64,000 nucleotides of DNA from positions 1-64,000 of the forward strand of contig JACWER010000006.1 of the NCBI GenBank assembly GCA_014653385.1. Reading direction: 5' to 3'. Below the pieces are notes generated by a model, which was given only the letters and a program-made list of their open reading frames with translations, was not told the DNA's origin and ran no database searches. This DNA is from Pelagibacterales bacterium SAG-MED50 (GTDB lineage Bacteria > Pseudomonadota > Alphaproteobacteria > Pelagibacterales > Pelagibacteraceae). Below are positions 8,360-16,943 of the stretch, piece by piece. How positions within the stretch are numbered: the stretch's first letter is position 1; each line of letters starts with the position of its first letter. Both the position numbers and the translations under genes were made by a program.

Positions 8360-9112
8360 TTGAAAAATATTATCATTAACGCGTTCAAGCCTGGTTATTT
8401 TTATATAATGTTTAAAAAATTAATTGGTAGATTGAAAAATTCTAATAAAGAAAAAGGACTAAACTGGGTCAAAAACCAAACCAATATAACAATCGAGGAA
8501 TTTTGTAAAAATATAGACGAAGCACTTTTTTTAAGTGTTAAAGATGATGTAGAAGCTCTAGAATTAAAAGCAAATTATTTGCTAAAAAATCACAACACAA
8601 AAATTGGTGATGGTGGAAACTATCTGTTATTATATTTTTTAGTAAGAAAATTTAAACCTGCATGTGTGGTAGAAACAGGAGTGGCTAGTGGTTGGAGTAG
8701 CTTAGCAATTCTACAGTCGCTCGAGAAAAATAATTTTGGTAATTTATACTCATCAGATTTTCCATTTTTTAGATTAAAAGATCCTGAAAAGCATATTGGT
8801 TTATTGGTTCAAGATAAGAATTTAAAAAAGAGATGGCATCTAGATATAAGAGGTGATGAAATAGCTCTTCCTAAAATATCCAAACTTCTAGGAAATACTA
8901 AAATTGATTTATTTCATTATGATAGTGATAAATCTTACTCAGGAAGAGATTTTGCTATCAAGACTCTTAGATATAACTTTTCGCAAAATTGCATTATTAT
9001 TTTTGATGATATTCATAATAATTTACATTTTAAAGATTTTTTAAAAAATGAAAATCAGAAGCATCAAATAATAGAATTTAAGGGAAAATATTTAGGAATT
9101 TTGGGTATTTAA
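8360..9112 (+). CDS. Class I SAM-dependent methyltransferase (Methyltransf_24 type)
   Basis: A 250-aa protein whose middle carries a Rossmann methyltransferase core. Motif I is VVETGVASGWSSLAIL near residue 108, an acidic loop lies around SSDFPFF, LFHYDSDKSYSGRDFAI follows near 195, and IIIFDDIHNN near 213 is the post-core strand. Such proteins often modify sugars or small metabolites; the substrate is not evident. The listed start is a TTG and an in-frame ATG lies at 8408, but the frame stays open back to a stop at 8309 with several lysine-rich codons, so the true start is uncertain. It stands alone between unrelated genes. Confidence 0.75.
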   Translation: MKNIIINAFKPGYFYIMFKKLIGRLKNSNKEKGLNWVKNQTNITIEEFCKNIDEALFLSVKDDVEALELKANYLLKNHNTKIGDGGNYLLLYFLVRKFKPACVVETGVASGWSSLAILQSLEKNNFGNLYSSDFPFFRLKDPEKHIGLLVQDKNLKKRWHLDIRGDEIALPKISKLLGNTKIDLFHYDSDKSYSGRDFAIKTLRYNFSQNCIIIFDDIHNNLHFKDFLKNENQKHQIIEFKGKYLGILGI

Positions 9113-9147
9113 TAGTTATATTTAATTGTCTACATAAGTACTAAAAT

Positions 9148-9633
9148 TTAATCTCTAAAATTAATAAATTCTATAGGTAGACCAATATCAATTATTTTAA
9201 TGACAGCTATAGCTTCCTGGAGATCATCTCTTTTTTTTCCATCAACTCTTAATTCTTCTCCTTGGATTTTGATTTGAATTTTAAGCTTAAGTTTTTTTAA
9301 ATCTCCAATTATTTTTTTAGCATTTTCTTGGCTTATTCCCTCTTTTAACTCACAAACTTGTCGAATAGTTCCACCAGAAGCACCTTCATTTTTTTTAATA
9401 CTCAAAACACGTGGATCCACTTTCCTTCTTACAAGGTGAGTTTCCAAAAGTTCATTAACTTGCTTAAGTTTTAACTCATCTGAGGCAAGTATAGTGATGG
9501 TTTTATCTTTTCTTTCGATTGATATATAGAGCCCTTTAAAATCATATCGGTTACTAATTTCTCTTAGACAATTTGCAAGAGCATTATCAAATTCCTGATA
9601 GTTGACTTTACTGATTACATCAAATGAAGGCAT
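9148..9633 (-). CDS. yajQ: YajQ family nucleotide-binding protein
   Basis: The 161-aa protein matches YajQ throughout: start MPSFDVISKVNYQEFDNAL, the NRYDFKG motif near residue 33, and the DLQEAIA segment near the C-terminus. YajQ is a small cytosolic protein of two ferredoxin-like domains reported to bind nucleotides, including cyclic di-GMP in Xanthomonas, and tRNA. It is followed downstream on the same strand by nothing related and preceded by the DUF218 gene with a 24-base gap, so the two may be co-transcribed. Family assignment is firm; cellular role here is unknown. Confidence 0.93.
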   Translation of the reverse strand: MPSFDVISKVNYQEFDNALANCLREISNRYDFKGLYISIERKDKTITILASDELKLKQVNELLETHLVRRKVDPRVLSIKKNEGASGGTIRQVCELKEGISQENAKKIIGDLKKLKLKIQIKIQGEELRVDGKKRDDLQEAIAVIKIIDIGLPIEFINFRD

Positions 9634-9657
9634 AATTTTTTTGATTTCATTTTTAAT

Positions 9658-10398
9658 TTAATATTTTAAATTATAATATAATCTTCCTATCATTTCTCTT
9701 ACAAATTTACTGGTTTGAGCCAGTGATCCTGCTGTAGGTATAAAATCCATCAAAGTAGTTTTGTTAGTCGATCTTTGATAATCAACAGCATATGGTATTA
9801 CTTTTATATTTGCTGCCTCAAATACCTTTTTTGCTCGAGACATATGAAAAGCTGAAGTAACTAATATAACTTCAACATTATTAGATTTTAAAATTTTTCT
9901 TACAGATTTTGCCTCTTGATCTGTATTTTGTACATTTTCTGTTAACAAAATATTCTCTTGAGGCACTCCATTTTTTATAGAAAACTTTTTTAGATATTCA
10001 CCCTCTGGTAATCCTATTTGCCAGGGAACTTTACCTCTTGTTAAAATAAGTATAGGAGCCTTATTATTTTTGAACAATTCTATTCCTGCCAAAATTCGAT
10101 CTACAGCGCCGCCAAACTCATAATTAAAACCATCTTTAGTCTTTATTGTTTTTAACATTCCACTTAACACAATAATTGCATTTGCTTCATTCAAAGTCGA
10201 TATATTTTGTGGGCTATAGTCTTTTTCTAAATAAAAGATTAGTTTATTAGAAACAATAGGCAAAGAACAAAAAAATAAAATTAGAAAACCTGTTAAAGTT
10301 ATCTTTTTAGATTTAAGCAAGACACCAAGTATAATAAAAAAAAAAATTAAAAATAGTGGACTAGCGATAAGAGGTAAAAATTTGTGTAAATAAATCAT
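9658..10398 (-). CDS. DUF218/YdcF-ElyC family membrane-anchored protein
   Basis: The 246-aa protein has two hydrophobic N-terminal segments (about residues 10-30 and 32-50) followed by a DUF218 domain. Visible motifs are NAIIVLSG near residue 89, the conserved acidic NTDQEAKSV segment near 158, and VILVTSAFHMSRAKKVF near 178. Proteins of this group (SanA, ElyC, YdcF) sit in the inner membrane with the domain outside and are linked to envelope integrity. The hydrophobic segment is encoded partly by an A11 tract (plus strand 10336-10346). Exact function unknown. Confidence 0.85.
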   Translation of the reverse strand: MIYLHKFLPLIASPLFLIFFFIILGVLLKSKKITLTGFLILFFCSLPIVSNKLIFYLEKDYSPQNISTLNEANAIIVLSGMLKTIKTKDGFNYEFGGAVDRILAGIELFKNNKAPILILTRGKVPWQIGLPEGEYLKKFSIKNGVPQENILLTENVQNTDQEAKSVRKILKSNNVEVILVTSAFHMSRAKKVFEAANIKVIPYAVDYQRSTNKTTLMDFIPTAGSLAQTSKFVREMIGRLYYNLKY

Positions 10399-10445
10399 AT
10401 AAACTTTTTATAGAAACTAACTTATAACGTATTATCTTAAAAATA

Positions 10446-11465
10446 ATGTCAAAAATTAAAATTCATATAAGAAATAACCATTGGAAAAAAGGTTTTTTAC
10501 CTTGTGATTTAGAAGGTGAAAAACATAGCACCATAACTAAAGATGAATTTGAAAAAGGACTTAGTCAAAACCCAAAAATTAAAGATAAGATTGAATATCT
10601 AGTAGACTGGGATAAAGATAATTACCTTTCTTCAATGAAAGAAGCAGATGTTTTGTTGGGTTGGCAATTTCCAACTAATAATATTAGAAAGATTGCACCA
10701 AATCTTAAATGGATCCATGTTAGTTCAGCAGGTGTTAATCATTTATCTCCTTTTGAGTGGATGAAAGATGATTTAATTTTAACCAATAGTAGTGGAGTAC
10801 ACTCTAAAAAAGCAGGAGAGTTTGGATTAATGAGTATCTTAATGCTTCAAAACCAAATCACGAAAATAGTTACTAACCAAAAAAATAAAGAATTTGTTAC
10901 TTTACTTAGTAAGCCTATTGAAGGTTTTAAAACTGTGGTAGTTGGAACAGGATCTCTTGGTGGCTCTATGATAAGACACATTAGCAAACTTGGCGCTGAA
11001 GTAATTGGTGTTAATCGAAAAGGAAATGATGTTGAGGGTTGTTCAAAAGTAATTACTTTTGATAAAATAGATGAAATATTACCTATTGCTGATTTTTTAT
11101 ATCTTGCTGTACCTGAAACAGAGGAAACTAAAGGATTAATAAATAAAGACAGACTGAATAGCCTTAAACCTACATGTGGAATAGTCAATATTGGAAGGCA
11201 ATCTGTTTTAGACTACGACACTTTGAGAATTAAATTGAAAAAAAATGAATTAGCTGGTGCTATTTTAGATGTGTTTTTACATGAACCCATTCCAAAAAAC
11301 TCTACTTTTTGGGACACACCAAATTTGATTATTACTCCACATATTTCATCAGATAGTCAAGGTAACTATATTGAAATGGTATTAAAAATATTTTTTAAAA
11401 ATCTTAAACTTTTTATAGAAAATAAGGAGCTAATTAATCAAATTGATCGAAAATTAGGTTATTAG
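10446..11465 (+). CDS. D-2-hydroxyacid dehydrogenase (NAD(P)-dependent)
   Basis: A 339-aa enzyme of the D-isomer specific 2-hydroxyacid dehydrogenase family. The nucleotide-binding motif VVGTGSLGGSMIRHIS lies near residues 160-175. Catalytic Arg, Glu and His are seen in NIGRQSVLD, LHEPIP and ITPHISS, in the usual order. The N-terminal substrate domain includes the HVSSAGVNHL segment. The specific substrate (glyoxylate, hydroxypyruvate, phenyl- or other 2-oxo acids) cannot be told apart without an alignment. It is a single gene with its own upstream gap of 47 bases from the divergent DUF218 gene. Confidence 0.88.
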   Translation: MSKIKIHIRNNHWKKGFLPCDLEGEKHSTITKDEFEKGLSQNPKIKDKIEYLVDWDKDNYLSSMKEADVLLGWQFPTNNIRKIAPNLKWIHVSSAGVNHLSPFEWMKDDLILTNSSGVHSKKAGEFGLMSILMLQNQITKIVTNQKNKEFVTLLSKPIEGFKTVVVGTGSLGGSMIRHISKLGAEVIGVNRKGNDVEGCSKVITFDKIDEILPIADFLYLAVPETEETKGLINKDRLNSLKPTCGIVNIGRQSVLDYDTLRIKLKKNELAGAILDVFLHEPIPKNSTFWDTPNLIITPHISSDSQGNYIEMVLKIFFKNLKLFIENKELINQIDRKLGY

Positions 11466-11528
11466 ATTTTGATATAGAGACAATTTGTTTTATTACATTA
11501 ATAATTATCAAATATAAGCTGTTACAAA

Positions 11529-11891
11529 ATGAAAAAAATATTAATTATTATTTTCCTAGTATTTAGTTCTAACGCTACTGCAATAAGTAAAGAAACCACT
11601 TTTACCAATGAGATATTTGAAAAATCTCAATTAGATGGAAAAACTGTTGTAATTCATTCTTGGAATAAGACTTGTACAACTTGTGCCAGACAAGTCAAAA
11701 TATTAGATAAAGCAAAACAAGATTTTAAAGATGTTATTTTTTTGAGTTTTGAACAAACGGAAGATAAGGATATTGCCAAATTTTTAAGTATTGATTACTG
11801 GACTACAATTGTTGTTTATAGAAATAATAAAGAAGTATCTCGATCAATTGGTCAAACAAATAAAGAAAAAATTTACTCTCAAATTAATTAA
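11529..11891 (+). CDS. Periplasmic thioredoxin-like protein
   Basis: A 120-aa protein with an N-terminal signal peptide (lysine pair, then IIIIFLVFSSNATA) followed by a thioredoxin fold. The redox motif is CTTC within WNKTCTTCARQ, unlike the CGPC of cytosolic thioredoxin. The typical late cis-Pro position appears to be missing, since the loop reads YWTTIVVY, where most family members have a proline before the strand. It may be a thiol reductase or an electron carrier in the periplasm. Partner unknown; it is convergent with the MFS gene. Confidence 0.8.
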   Translation: MKKILIIIFLVFSSNATAISKETTFTNEIFEKSQLDGKTVVIHSWNKTCTTCARQVKILDKAKQDFKDVIFLSFEQTEDKDIAKFLSIDYWTTIVVYRNNKEVSRSIGQTNKEKIYSQIN

Positions 11892-11910
11892 CTATAATAA
11901 TTTTTTAATA

Positions 11911-13227
11911 CTAATAGCTGTCAGGTTTATTTTCTTCAATAACAGTCTCTGTTACAGGTTTAATTGGATCTTCGATAGGCTCTGTAGATGGGTTTAATTC
12001 AATACCTGCAGGAGTGATTGATTGAGGCATTGCAACAAATTGAGAATCTGGGTTTTCAACAACAGGTCTTATTCTTGATCTATAAATTCCATAAAAACCA
12101 ATTAAAGAGTGAAAGAATAATAAAAAAATAAAAAATCCATTTGGTCCAACAACACCCATAAAAATTGAGCATAAAAAAGGCCCACCCATGGCACCCATTC
12201 CAAATGTAAACTGTAAACTAGCACCCGCAGCAACAAATTTTTCTTTAGGAATGAAATCATTAGTGTGTGCCAAAATTAGAGAAAACATTGGAAGACTACA
12301 AAATGAAAATAAAATTAAAAAAACATAAAACCAAAACTTACTAGTAGCTAATTCTCCAGGTAAATACATTTGTCTTGATGATAAAATTGCACAAAATGCA
12401 AAAAAAGCTGCTGCAAAAGTGACTATAATGATTACTCTTCTTCTATCAAATATGTCTGATAATTTTCCAATTGGCCATTGTGATATTGCACCTGAAATTG
12501 CAAGTAAGAATGTAACTAATGAAATTTGAAAAATAGAAAAGTTCATTGTTGTTGCGTATACCGCAAGCAATGTAAATAAAGCGGATTGGATAGTTCCATA
12601 AAAAAATGAACTAACCATTCCAAATGGAGATGAAATAAACGCTTCCTGCAAAGACATTGTTGATATCTTTTTAAATGTTGGAGCTTTTCTTTTTGTAAGT
12701 AGAATTGGAATAAGTGCAGCTGAAGTTATAACTGAAATTAATATAAATGGCTCAAAGTTAAGTGGGTCACTAAAGTTAAGTAAAAACATTCCAAGTCCCA
12801 TAGCACCATATAAGATGACCATATAAACCGATAAAACACTTCCTCTATTTTTATTACTTGCTCGATCATTTAACCAACTTTCAGCAACAGTATAAATAGA
12901 AACCATACTAATTCCTGTAAGCACTCTTAGTAAAAACCAAATGAAAGGACTTACATATACCGCATGAATTAAAACTACCAATGATGCTATTGATGCAAAC
13001 GCAGCAAAAACTCTGATGTGCCCTACACGAGAAATAATTTGAGGAATAGTTTTAGCACCAATAAAGTAACCAACAAAATAACCAGACATCATAAATCCAG
13101 TTGCAGTTAAACTAAATTCCTCTTTAATTGCTCTAACTCCTAGTAAAGATCCTTGAAAACCATAGGCTAACATGAGTGCCCCCATACCTAAGAATAATGC
13201 CCAAGAATTTTTTAATACTTTTTCCAT
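11911..13227 (-). CDS. MFS transporter (sugar/drug-type permease)
   Basis: A 438-aa inner-membrane protein with about twelve hydrophobic helices. The cytoplasmic loop 2-3 appears near residues 57-70 (GAKTIPQIISRVGHIRV) and a second after helix 8 (GKLSDIFDRRRV), the latter being the classic MFS signature. It ends in a hydrophilic, proline-rich tail of about 45 residues (PVVENPDSQF to the end), longer than in many homologues. It resembles the YcaD-like branch. No substrate can be inferred; its neighbours are a DMT permease and glutathione synthesis genes. Confidence 0.88.
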   Translation of the reverse strand: MEKVLKNSWALFLGMGALMLAYGFQGSLLGVRAIKEEFSLTATGFMMSGYFVGYFIGAKTIPQIISRVGHIRVFAAFASIASLVVLIHAVYVSPFIWFLLRVLTGISMVSIYTVAESWLNDRASNKNRGSVLSVYMVILYGAMGLGMFLLNFSDPLNFEPFILISVITSAALIPILLTKRKAPTFKKISTMSLQEAFISSPFGMVSSFFYGTIQSALFTLLAVYATTMNFSIFQISLVTFLLAISGAISQWPIGKLSDIFDRRRVIIIVTFAAAFFAFCAILSSRQMYLPGELATSKFWFYVFLILFSFCSLPMFSLILAHTNDFIPKEKFVAAGASLQFTFGMGAMGGPFLCSIFMGVVGPNGFFIFLLFFHSLIGFYGIYRSRIRPVVENPDSQFVAMPQSITPAGIELNPSTEPIEDPIKPVTETVIEENKPDSY

Positions 13228-13284
13228 CTAAATCGCTATCTATTTCTGATTTGTGGCTAAATCAAGTTAATTGTAATTTAAGAA

Positions 13285-14145
13285 TTATGATTTTTTAAGT
13301 TTAAGATATGAGTGAATTGCTATTGTTAAGATGATAATTAAACCTCCTTGAATTGTCTCAACACTAGGCTGTTCTTGTATTACCATCCATACCCAAAAAG
13401 GGCCAATAATAGTTTCTAATAGAAAGAACAAATTAACTTCTTCTGCAGGGATAAATCTAGGTGCAATAGTTACTAATACAAAAGGAATTGCTACACACAT
13501 TATACACATTAAAGGTATAAATATTAAGTCTGCACCTACAAGAGAGAAAGTATCTACAAAAAAGAAAGCAAAAATTGCAACACAAAGTTTACCAATTACT
13601 GCCGAAGGCACTAAATCTCTATTTTTTGCAAATCTTGCAATAACAGCATTACAAGCAAGCCCAAAAGCAGTGATTAATCCAAATAAATCACCATAAAAAT
13701 TACCCAACTCTATTGAGTCGTGAAAAATATACGATACAGCAACTAAAGTTATAATAATAGCAATCCAAGTTTTATTATCTGGTATTTCTTTTAAAAATAT
13801 ACTGCCTAATATAGCAGATAACATTGGTGCCATAGCAATCATCACCAAAGTATTTGCAACATTAGTATTTTGAATAGATATGATGAAAGTAATATTACAG
13901 ATAGAAAAACTTATAATATAAAAAATACCAGGATAACCAATATTTATTAAAGCTTTAAATAGATTATTTTTATAAAAAAAAATAAGCCCAATAAGAACAA
14001 CCACAAAAGGGATTGCTCCTCTATAAAAAAGCATTCCCCAGGTTTCAATATTTGAAAGTCTTATAAAAATAGAATCAGGTGTTATTAACATTACAGCAAT
14101 AAATGCTAGGAGAGACCCTTTTTTTTGCGAAGAAAAATTCTTCAC
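13285..14145 (-). CDS. DMT-superfamily (EamA) permease
   Basis: A 286-aa membrane protein with about ten helices in two EamA repeats, starting after a short positive N-terminus. The conserved residues of the fourth helix are seen in NTNVANTLVMIAMAPMLSAI, and the second repeat has FIPAEEVNLFFLLETIIGP, a segment found in this subgroup. The start overlaps the gshB stop by four bases, so it is probably the last gene of the gshA-gshB operon, and export or import of a glutathione-related compound or amino acid is possible. That is inferred from position only. Confidence 0.87.
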   Translation of the reverse strand: MKNFSSQKKGSLLAFIAVMLITPDSIFIRLSNIETWGMLFYRGAIPFVVVLIGLIFFYKNNLFKALINIGYPGIFYIISFSICNITFIISIQNTNVANTLVMIAMAPMLSAILGSIFLKEIPDNKTWIAIIITLVAVSYIFHDSIELGNFYGDLFGLITAFGLACNAVIARFAKNRDLVPSAVIGKLCVAIFAFFFVDTFSLVGADLIFIPLMCIMCVAIPFVLVTIAPRFIPAEEVNLFFLLETIIGPFWVWMVIQEQPSVETIQGGLIIILTIAIHSYLKLKKS

Positions 14146-15077
14146 ACTTTTAATTCATTCCAAAATGTTTTTGCAAGATTAATACCTGATAAATCGAATA
14201 ATGTTTTTAATCCTGTGGGGGAAGTAACATTAATATCACCATTTAGTTTTTCATCAATAAAGTCAATCCCAGCAAAAAAAATATTTTCTTTTTTAAGATC
14301 TTTGGCAATTAATTTTGAGATTTTATTCTCTGTATTGGTTAATTTAATATTAATTGGTTTAGCTCCTTTACTCATATTGCTTAAAAAAGATCCTTGCTTT
14401 GGAACTCTAGATATTGCCCCACATACTTTGCCATTTATTAAAAATACTCTTTTGTCTCCTTTGCTTATTTTAGGCAAATACTTTTGACACATAATATGAT
14501 CATGTTTTTTAATAAATTGATTAATTAACTTTAAATTAAATTTATTCAAAAGATGAATATCATTTCCACTATAACTATGAATAGGTTTTAAAATTACTTT
14601 TTTATTTATTTTAAAAAAGTTTTTAATCTCACTAATATTTTGAGTGAAAATAGTGTTTGGCATATATTGTTGATATCTAACTGAATATAGTTTTTCAGAC
14701 ACATTTCTAATTGAAGTAGGATTATTTAATATTTTTACTTTATTTTTAATAGTATCTAAAATGTAAGTTGCTGAAATATATTCAAGATTAAAAGGGGGAT
14801 CTTGTCTAATTAAAATAAATTCACATTTAGTGAGGTCTAATTTTTGTTTTTTTAATATCTTAAAAAATTTTTTTTTAGTGTAATCAAATTTTATAAAAAA
14901 ACCATCAGCTACAACTTTTGAATTAATTACTGATAGGTTTTTTGGATCATAGTAAAATATTTTATATTTTTTTTTTTGAATTTCGTGAGCAAGAAAAACA
15001 CTTGTATCAGTTAAAGAGTTTAGTTTTGAGGGGTGGTTTCCTTGAATAGCAACAATTTTACTTATCATATAATTCAC
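14142..15077 (-). CDS. gshB: GshB, glutathione synthetase
   Basis: GshB joins gamma-glutamylcysteine and glycine to make glutathione using ATP. The 311-aa ATP-grasp protein shows KPIHSYSGNDIHLL (ATP lid region), CQKYLPKISKGDKRVFLINGKVCGAISRVP (substrate loop and catalytic strand) and a metal-binding FAGIDFIDEKLNGDINVTSPTG segment, all typical of the bacterial GshB family. Two in-frame starts are possible: ATG at 15077, which overlaps gshA by 20 bases, or ATG three codons later. It follows gshA on the same strand and precedes a DMT permease. Confidence 0.93.
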   Translation of the reverse strand: MNYMISKIVAIQGNHPSKLNSLTDTSVFLAHEIQKKKYKIFYYDPKNLSVINSKVVADGFFIKFDYTKKKFFKILKKQKLDLTKCEFILIRQDPPFNLEYISATYILDTIKNKVKILNNPTSIRNVSEKLYSVRYQQYMPNTIFTQNISEIKNFFKINKKVILKPIHSYSGNDIHLLNKFNLKLINQFIKKHDHIMCQKYLPKISKGDKRVFLINGKVCGAISRVPKQGSFLSNMSKGAKPINIKLTNTENKISKLIAKDLKKENIFFAGIDFIDEKLNGDINVTSPTGLKTLFDLSGINLAKTFWNELKV

Positions 15078-16353
15078 TTAAATCTTCATTATTAGAAAAT
15101 TTACTAATCATATGATCTGCATTAGTTGTTTTATTATCAATTACTTTTTGCAAGTGATTTAAAAATACTGTTTCGTCTTTACCATGCTTGTTAAGTATTC
15201 CTCTGTTCTCTAGTCCTCTTTTTGATAAATTTAATAGGGTTGATGACCAATAAAGAAGATCTTTACCCATTAATTGAGTATTAAAACCTTTTTCAGGAGC
15301 TTCAAAATAAGCATTTATAATTTTATCTTTATCCCATGTTGAGACCAATTCATGAACTTCATCTAAATTACCATATAGCATCCCAATATTAAAAGCAGGA
15401 CCTGCGCATAAACAATCCCACCCACATGTATCCATAGATCTAAGCTCAATATATTTTTTTAATCTATTTTCAGTGAAAATTGTACTTAAGTGGGTTGTTA
15501 AATCATTTTCAGTTGGTAATCGGTTCGATATTTCATCAATTTTTCCATCCATAAAATCTTTAAAAATATATTTTTTACCAGAAATATAAGTATCATTGTT
15601 CTGGATGAATAAGATTGGAAAGTTCATTGCAAATTCAGCATATTTTTCAAAATTTAATTCTTCAAAAAATAATTTAGGTAGACCACCTCTAGAAGTGTTT
15701 TGCCAAACTTTTGATCGATAAGATAAATATCCACTATTTTTTTTTTCAACTATTGATGAGTTTGCAAATAAAGCAATTGAAATTGGAACGATCGAGTTAA
15801 CTATTTTAAACTTTTTTATAAAATCTTCTTCAGAATTATAATCAATATTTAATTGTGTCCCACAAGTTCGATACATCATATCTAAACTCAACTCACCTCC
15901 TAAAGGCATATCTTTAGTCATCAGCTCGTATCTTTGTTTAGGATTGTTAGGAATTTCGTCTAATTTTGATATTGGGTCAAATCCAGCACTAACTATATTA
16001 ATATCTAATTTTTTAGCAACTTGTCTTAACTCAAATAAATAATCTTGTGACTCTGCGCAAGCCTCATGAATATGGTTAAGTTTTTCTCCTGATAATTCTA
16101 TTTGGTTTCCAGGTTCTAACGTAATATTTTTGCCCCCTTTATTTAATCCAATTATATTTTCTTTTTCTAAAATTGGATTCCAGCCAAATTCTAAAAGGGC
16201 TGTAAACATATCCTTTATTTTTGAGTAATTAATTCTTTTATTGTCTTGATTATTGAAAAGAAACTTCTCATGTTCAATTCCTATCCTAAAATCTTTTGTC
16301 TGTTTTATACCAGATTTAAAATATTCAATTATTTGTTCTTTAGAATTAATCAT
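15058..16353 (-). CDS. gshA: GshA, glutamate-cysteine ligase (plant/alphaproteobacterial type)
   Basis: GshA catalyses the first step of glutathione synthesis. The 431-aa length and motifs fit the plant/alphaproteobacterial GCS2-related class rather than the E. coli type: FRIGIEHEKF (metal-binding glutamates) near residue 22, LEPGNQIELSG near 77, YRTCGTQLNIDY near 140 and ELRSMDTCGWDCLCAGPAFNIG near 300. It overlaps gshB by 20 bases, so the pair is an operon and translation may be coupled. Plant-type enzymes are redox-regulated by disulfides; C143, C306 and nearby cysteines could serve but this is not shown. Confidence 0.93.
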   Translation of the reverse strand: MINSKEQIIEYFKSGIKQTKDFRIGIEHEKFLFNNQDNKRINYSKIKDMFTALLEFGWNPILEKENIIGLNKGGKNITLEPGNQIELSGEKLNHIHEACAESQDYLFELRQVAKKLDINIVSAGFDPISKLDEIPNNPKQRYELMTKDMPLGGELSLDMMYRTCGTQLNIDYNSEEDFIKKFKIVNSIVPISIALFANSSIVEKKNSGYLSYRSKVWQNTSRGGLPKLFFEELNFEKYAEFAMNFPILFIQNNDTYISGKKYIFKDFMDGKIDEISNRLPTENDLTTHLSTIFTENRLKKYIELRSMDTCGWDCLCAGPAFNIGMLYGNLDEVHELVSTWDKDKIINAYFEAPEKGFNTQLMGKDLLYWSSTLLNLSKRGLENRGILNKHGKDETVFLNHLQKVIDNKTTNADHMISKFSNNEDLSELYDK

Positions 16354-16383
16354 GAATGTTTAGATAATATCTTATTTTAGAAT

Positions 16384-16941
16384 TTAAAGATAATAATATG
16401 GGGTTTTAGAGAAAATTCTTCTAACCATTGGTGAAAACTCTTCTAAACTCATACTTTTATAGTTTGGATCAAAAGAACACTGATCATAATTCTCACAAAA
16501 GTTAATGGTTGCTCGATAATGCTCATGATCTTTTAATTTATCTCTAGCGTTTCTATCACCTCCTAAATGATGAGCACTATAATAAGTTTGAAATAGTCCG
16601 TGATGTTGAATAATCCAATAAGTTCTTTCTGAAACGTATGGTTTAAGTATAGAGGCTGCGTACTGAGAGTGGTTCATTGGAGCTAAATCATCTCCGATAT
16701 CATGCAATAAAGTAGCTACAACCATTTCTTCATTCTCACCATTTTTATAAGCTCGAGTTGCTGCTTGTAAAGAATGCTCTAGTCTAGTTATTTGGTAACC
16801 TTCTAGAGTAGTTGTTTGAGAAGCTAAATATTTTATTATTCTATCAGCAGTTTGTCTTTCAAAGTTTTTTTCATATTTTTCTAGAAGCTGGTAATCTTCC
16901 TTAGTACCATTCTTCATTTCTGTGAAATTTACTTTTTTCAT
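16384..16941 (-). CDS. HD-domain protein resembling PhnZ/MIOX-type diiron oxygenases
   Basis: A 185-aa single-domain protein. The HD-type metal ligands are visible as LEHSLQAA (H), LLHDIGDDLAP (HD), NHSQYAA (H), QHHGLFQTYY (H) and a late NYDQCSFDP (D), in the order expected for the HD-domain mixed-valent diiron oxygenases such as PhnZ (phosphonate cleavage) and myo-inositol oxygenase. This resemblance comes from motif order and not from an alignment. It could instead be a phosphohydrolase. It lies two bases after purF and before gshA, and neither neighbour explains its substrate. Conserved-looking; substrate unknown. Confidence 0.7.
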   Translation of the reverse strand: MKKVNFTEMKNGTKEDYQLLEKYEKNFERQTADRIIKYLASQTTTLEGYQITRLEHSLQAATRAYKNGENEEMVVATLLHDIGDDLAPMNHSQYAASILKPYVSERTYWIIQHHGLFQTYYSAHHLGGDRNARDKLKDHEHYRATINFCENYDQCSFDPNYKSMSLEEFSPMVRRIFSKTPYYYL

Positions 16942-16943
16942 TA

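Noticed and set aside
11791-11997. ORF of 68 aa overlapping the thioredoxin-like gene and MFS gene
   Set aside because: Shadow frame running through two well-supported genes.
14125-14487. 120-aa plus-strand ORF
   Set aside because: Antisense shadow of gshB.
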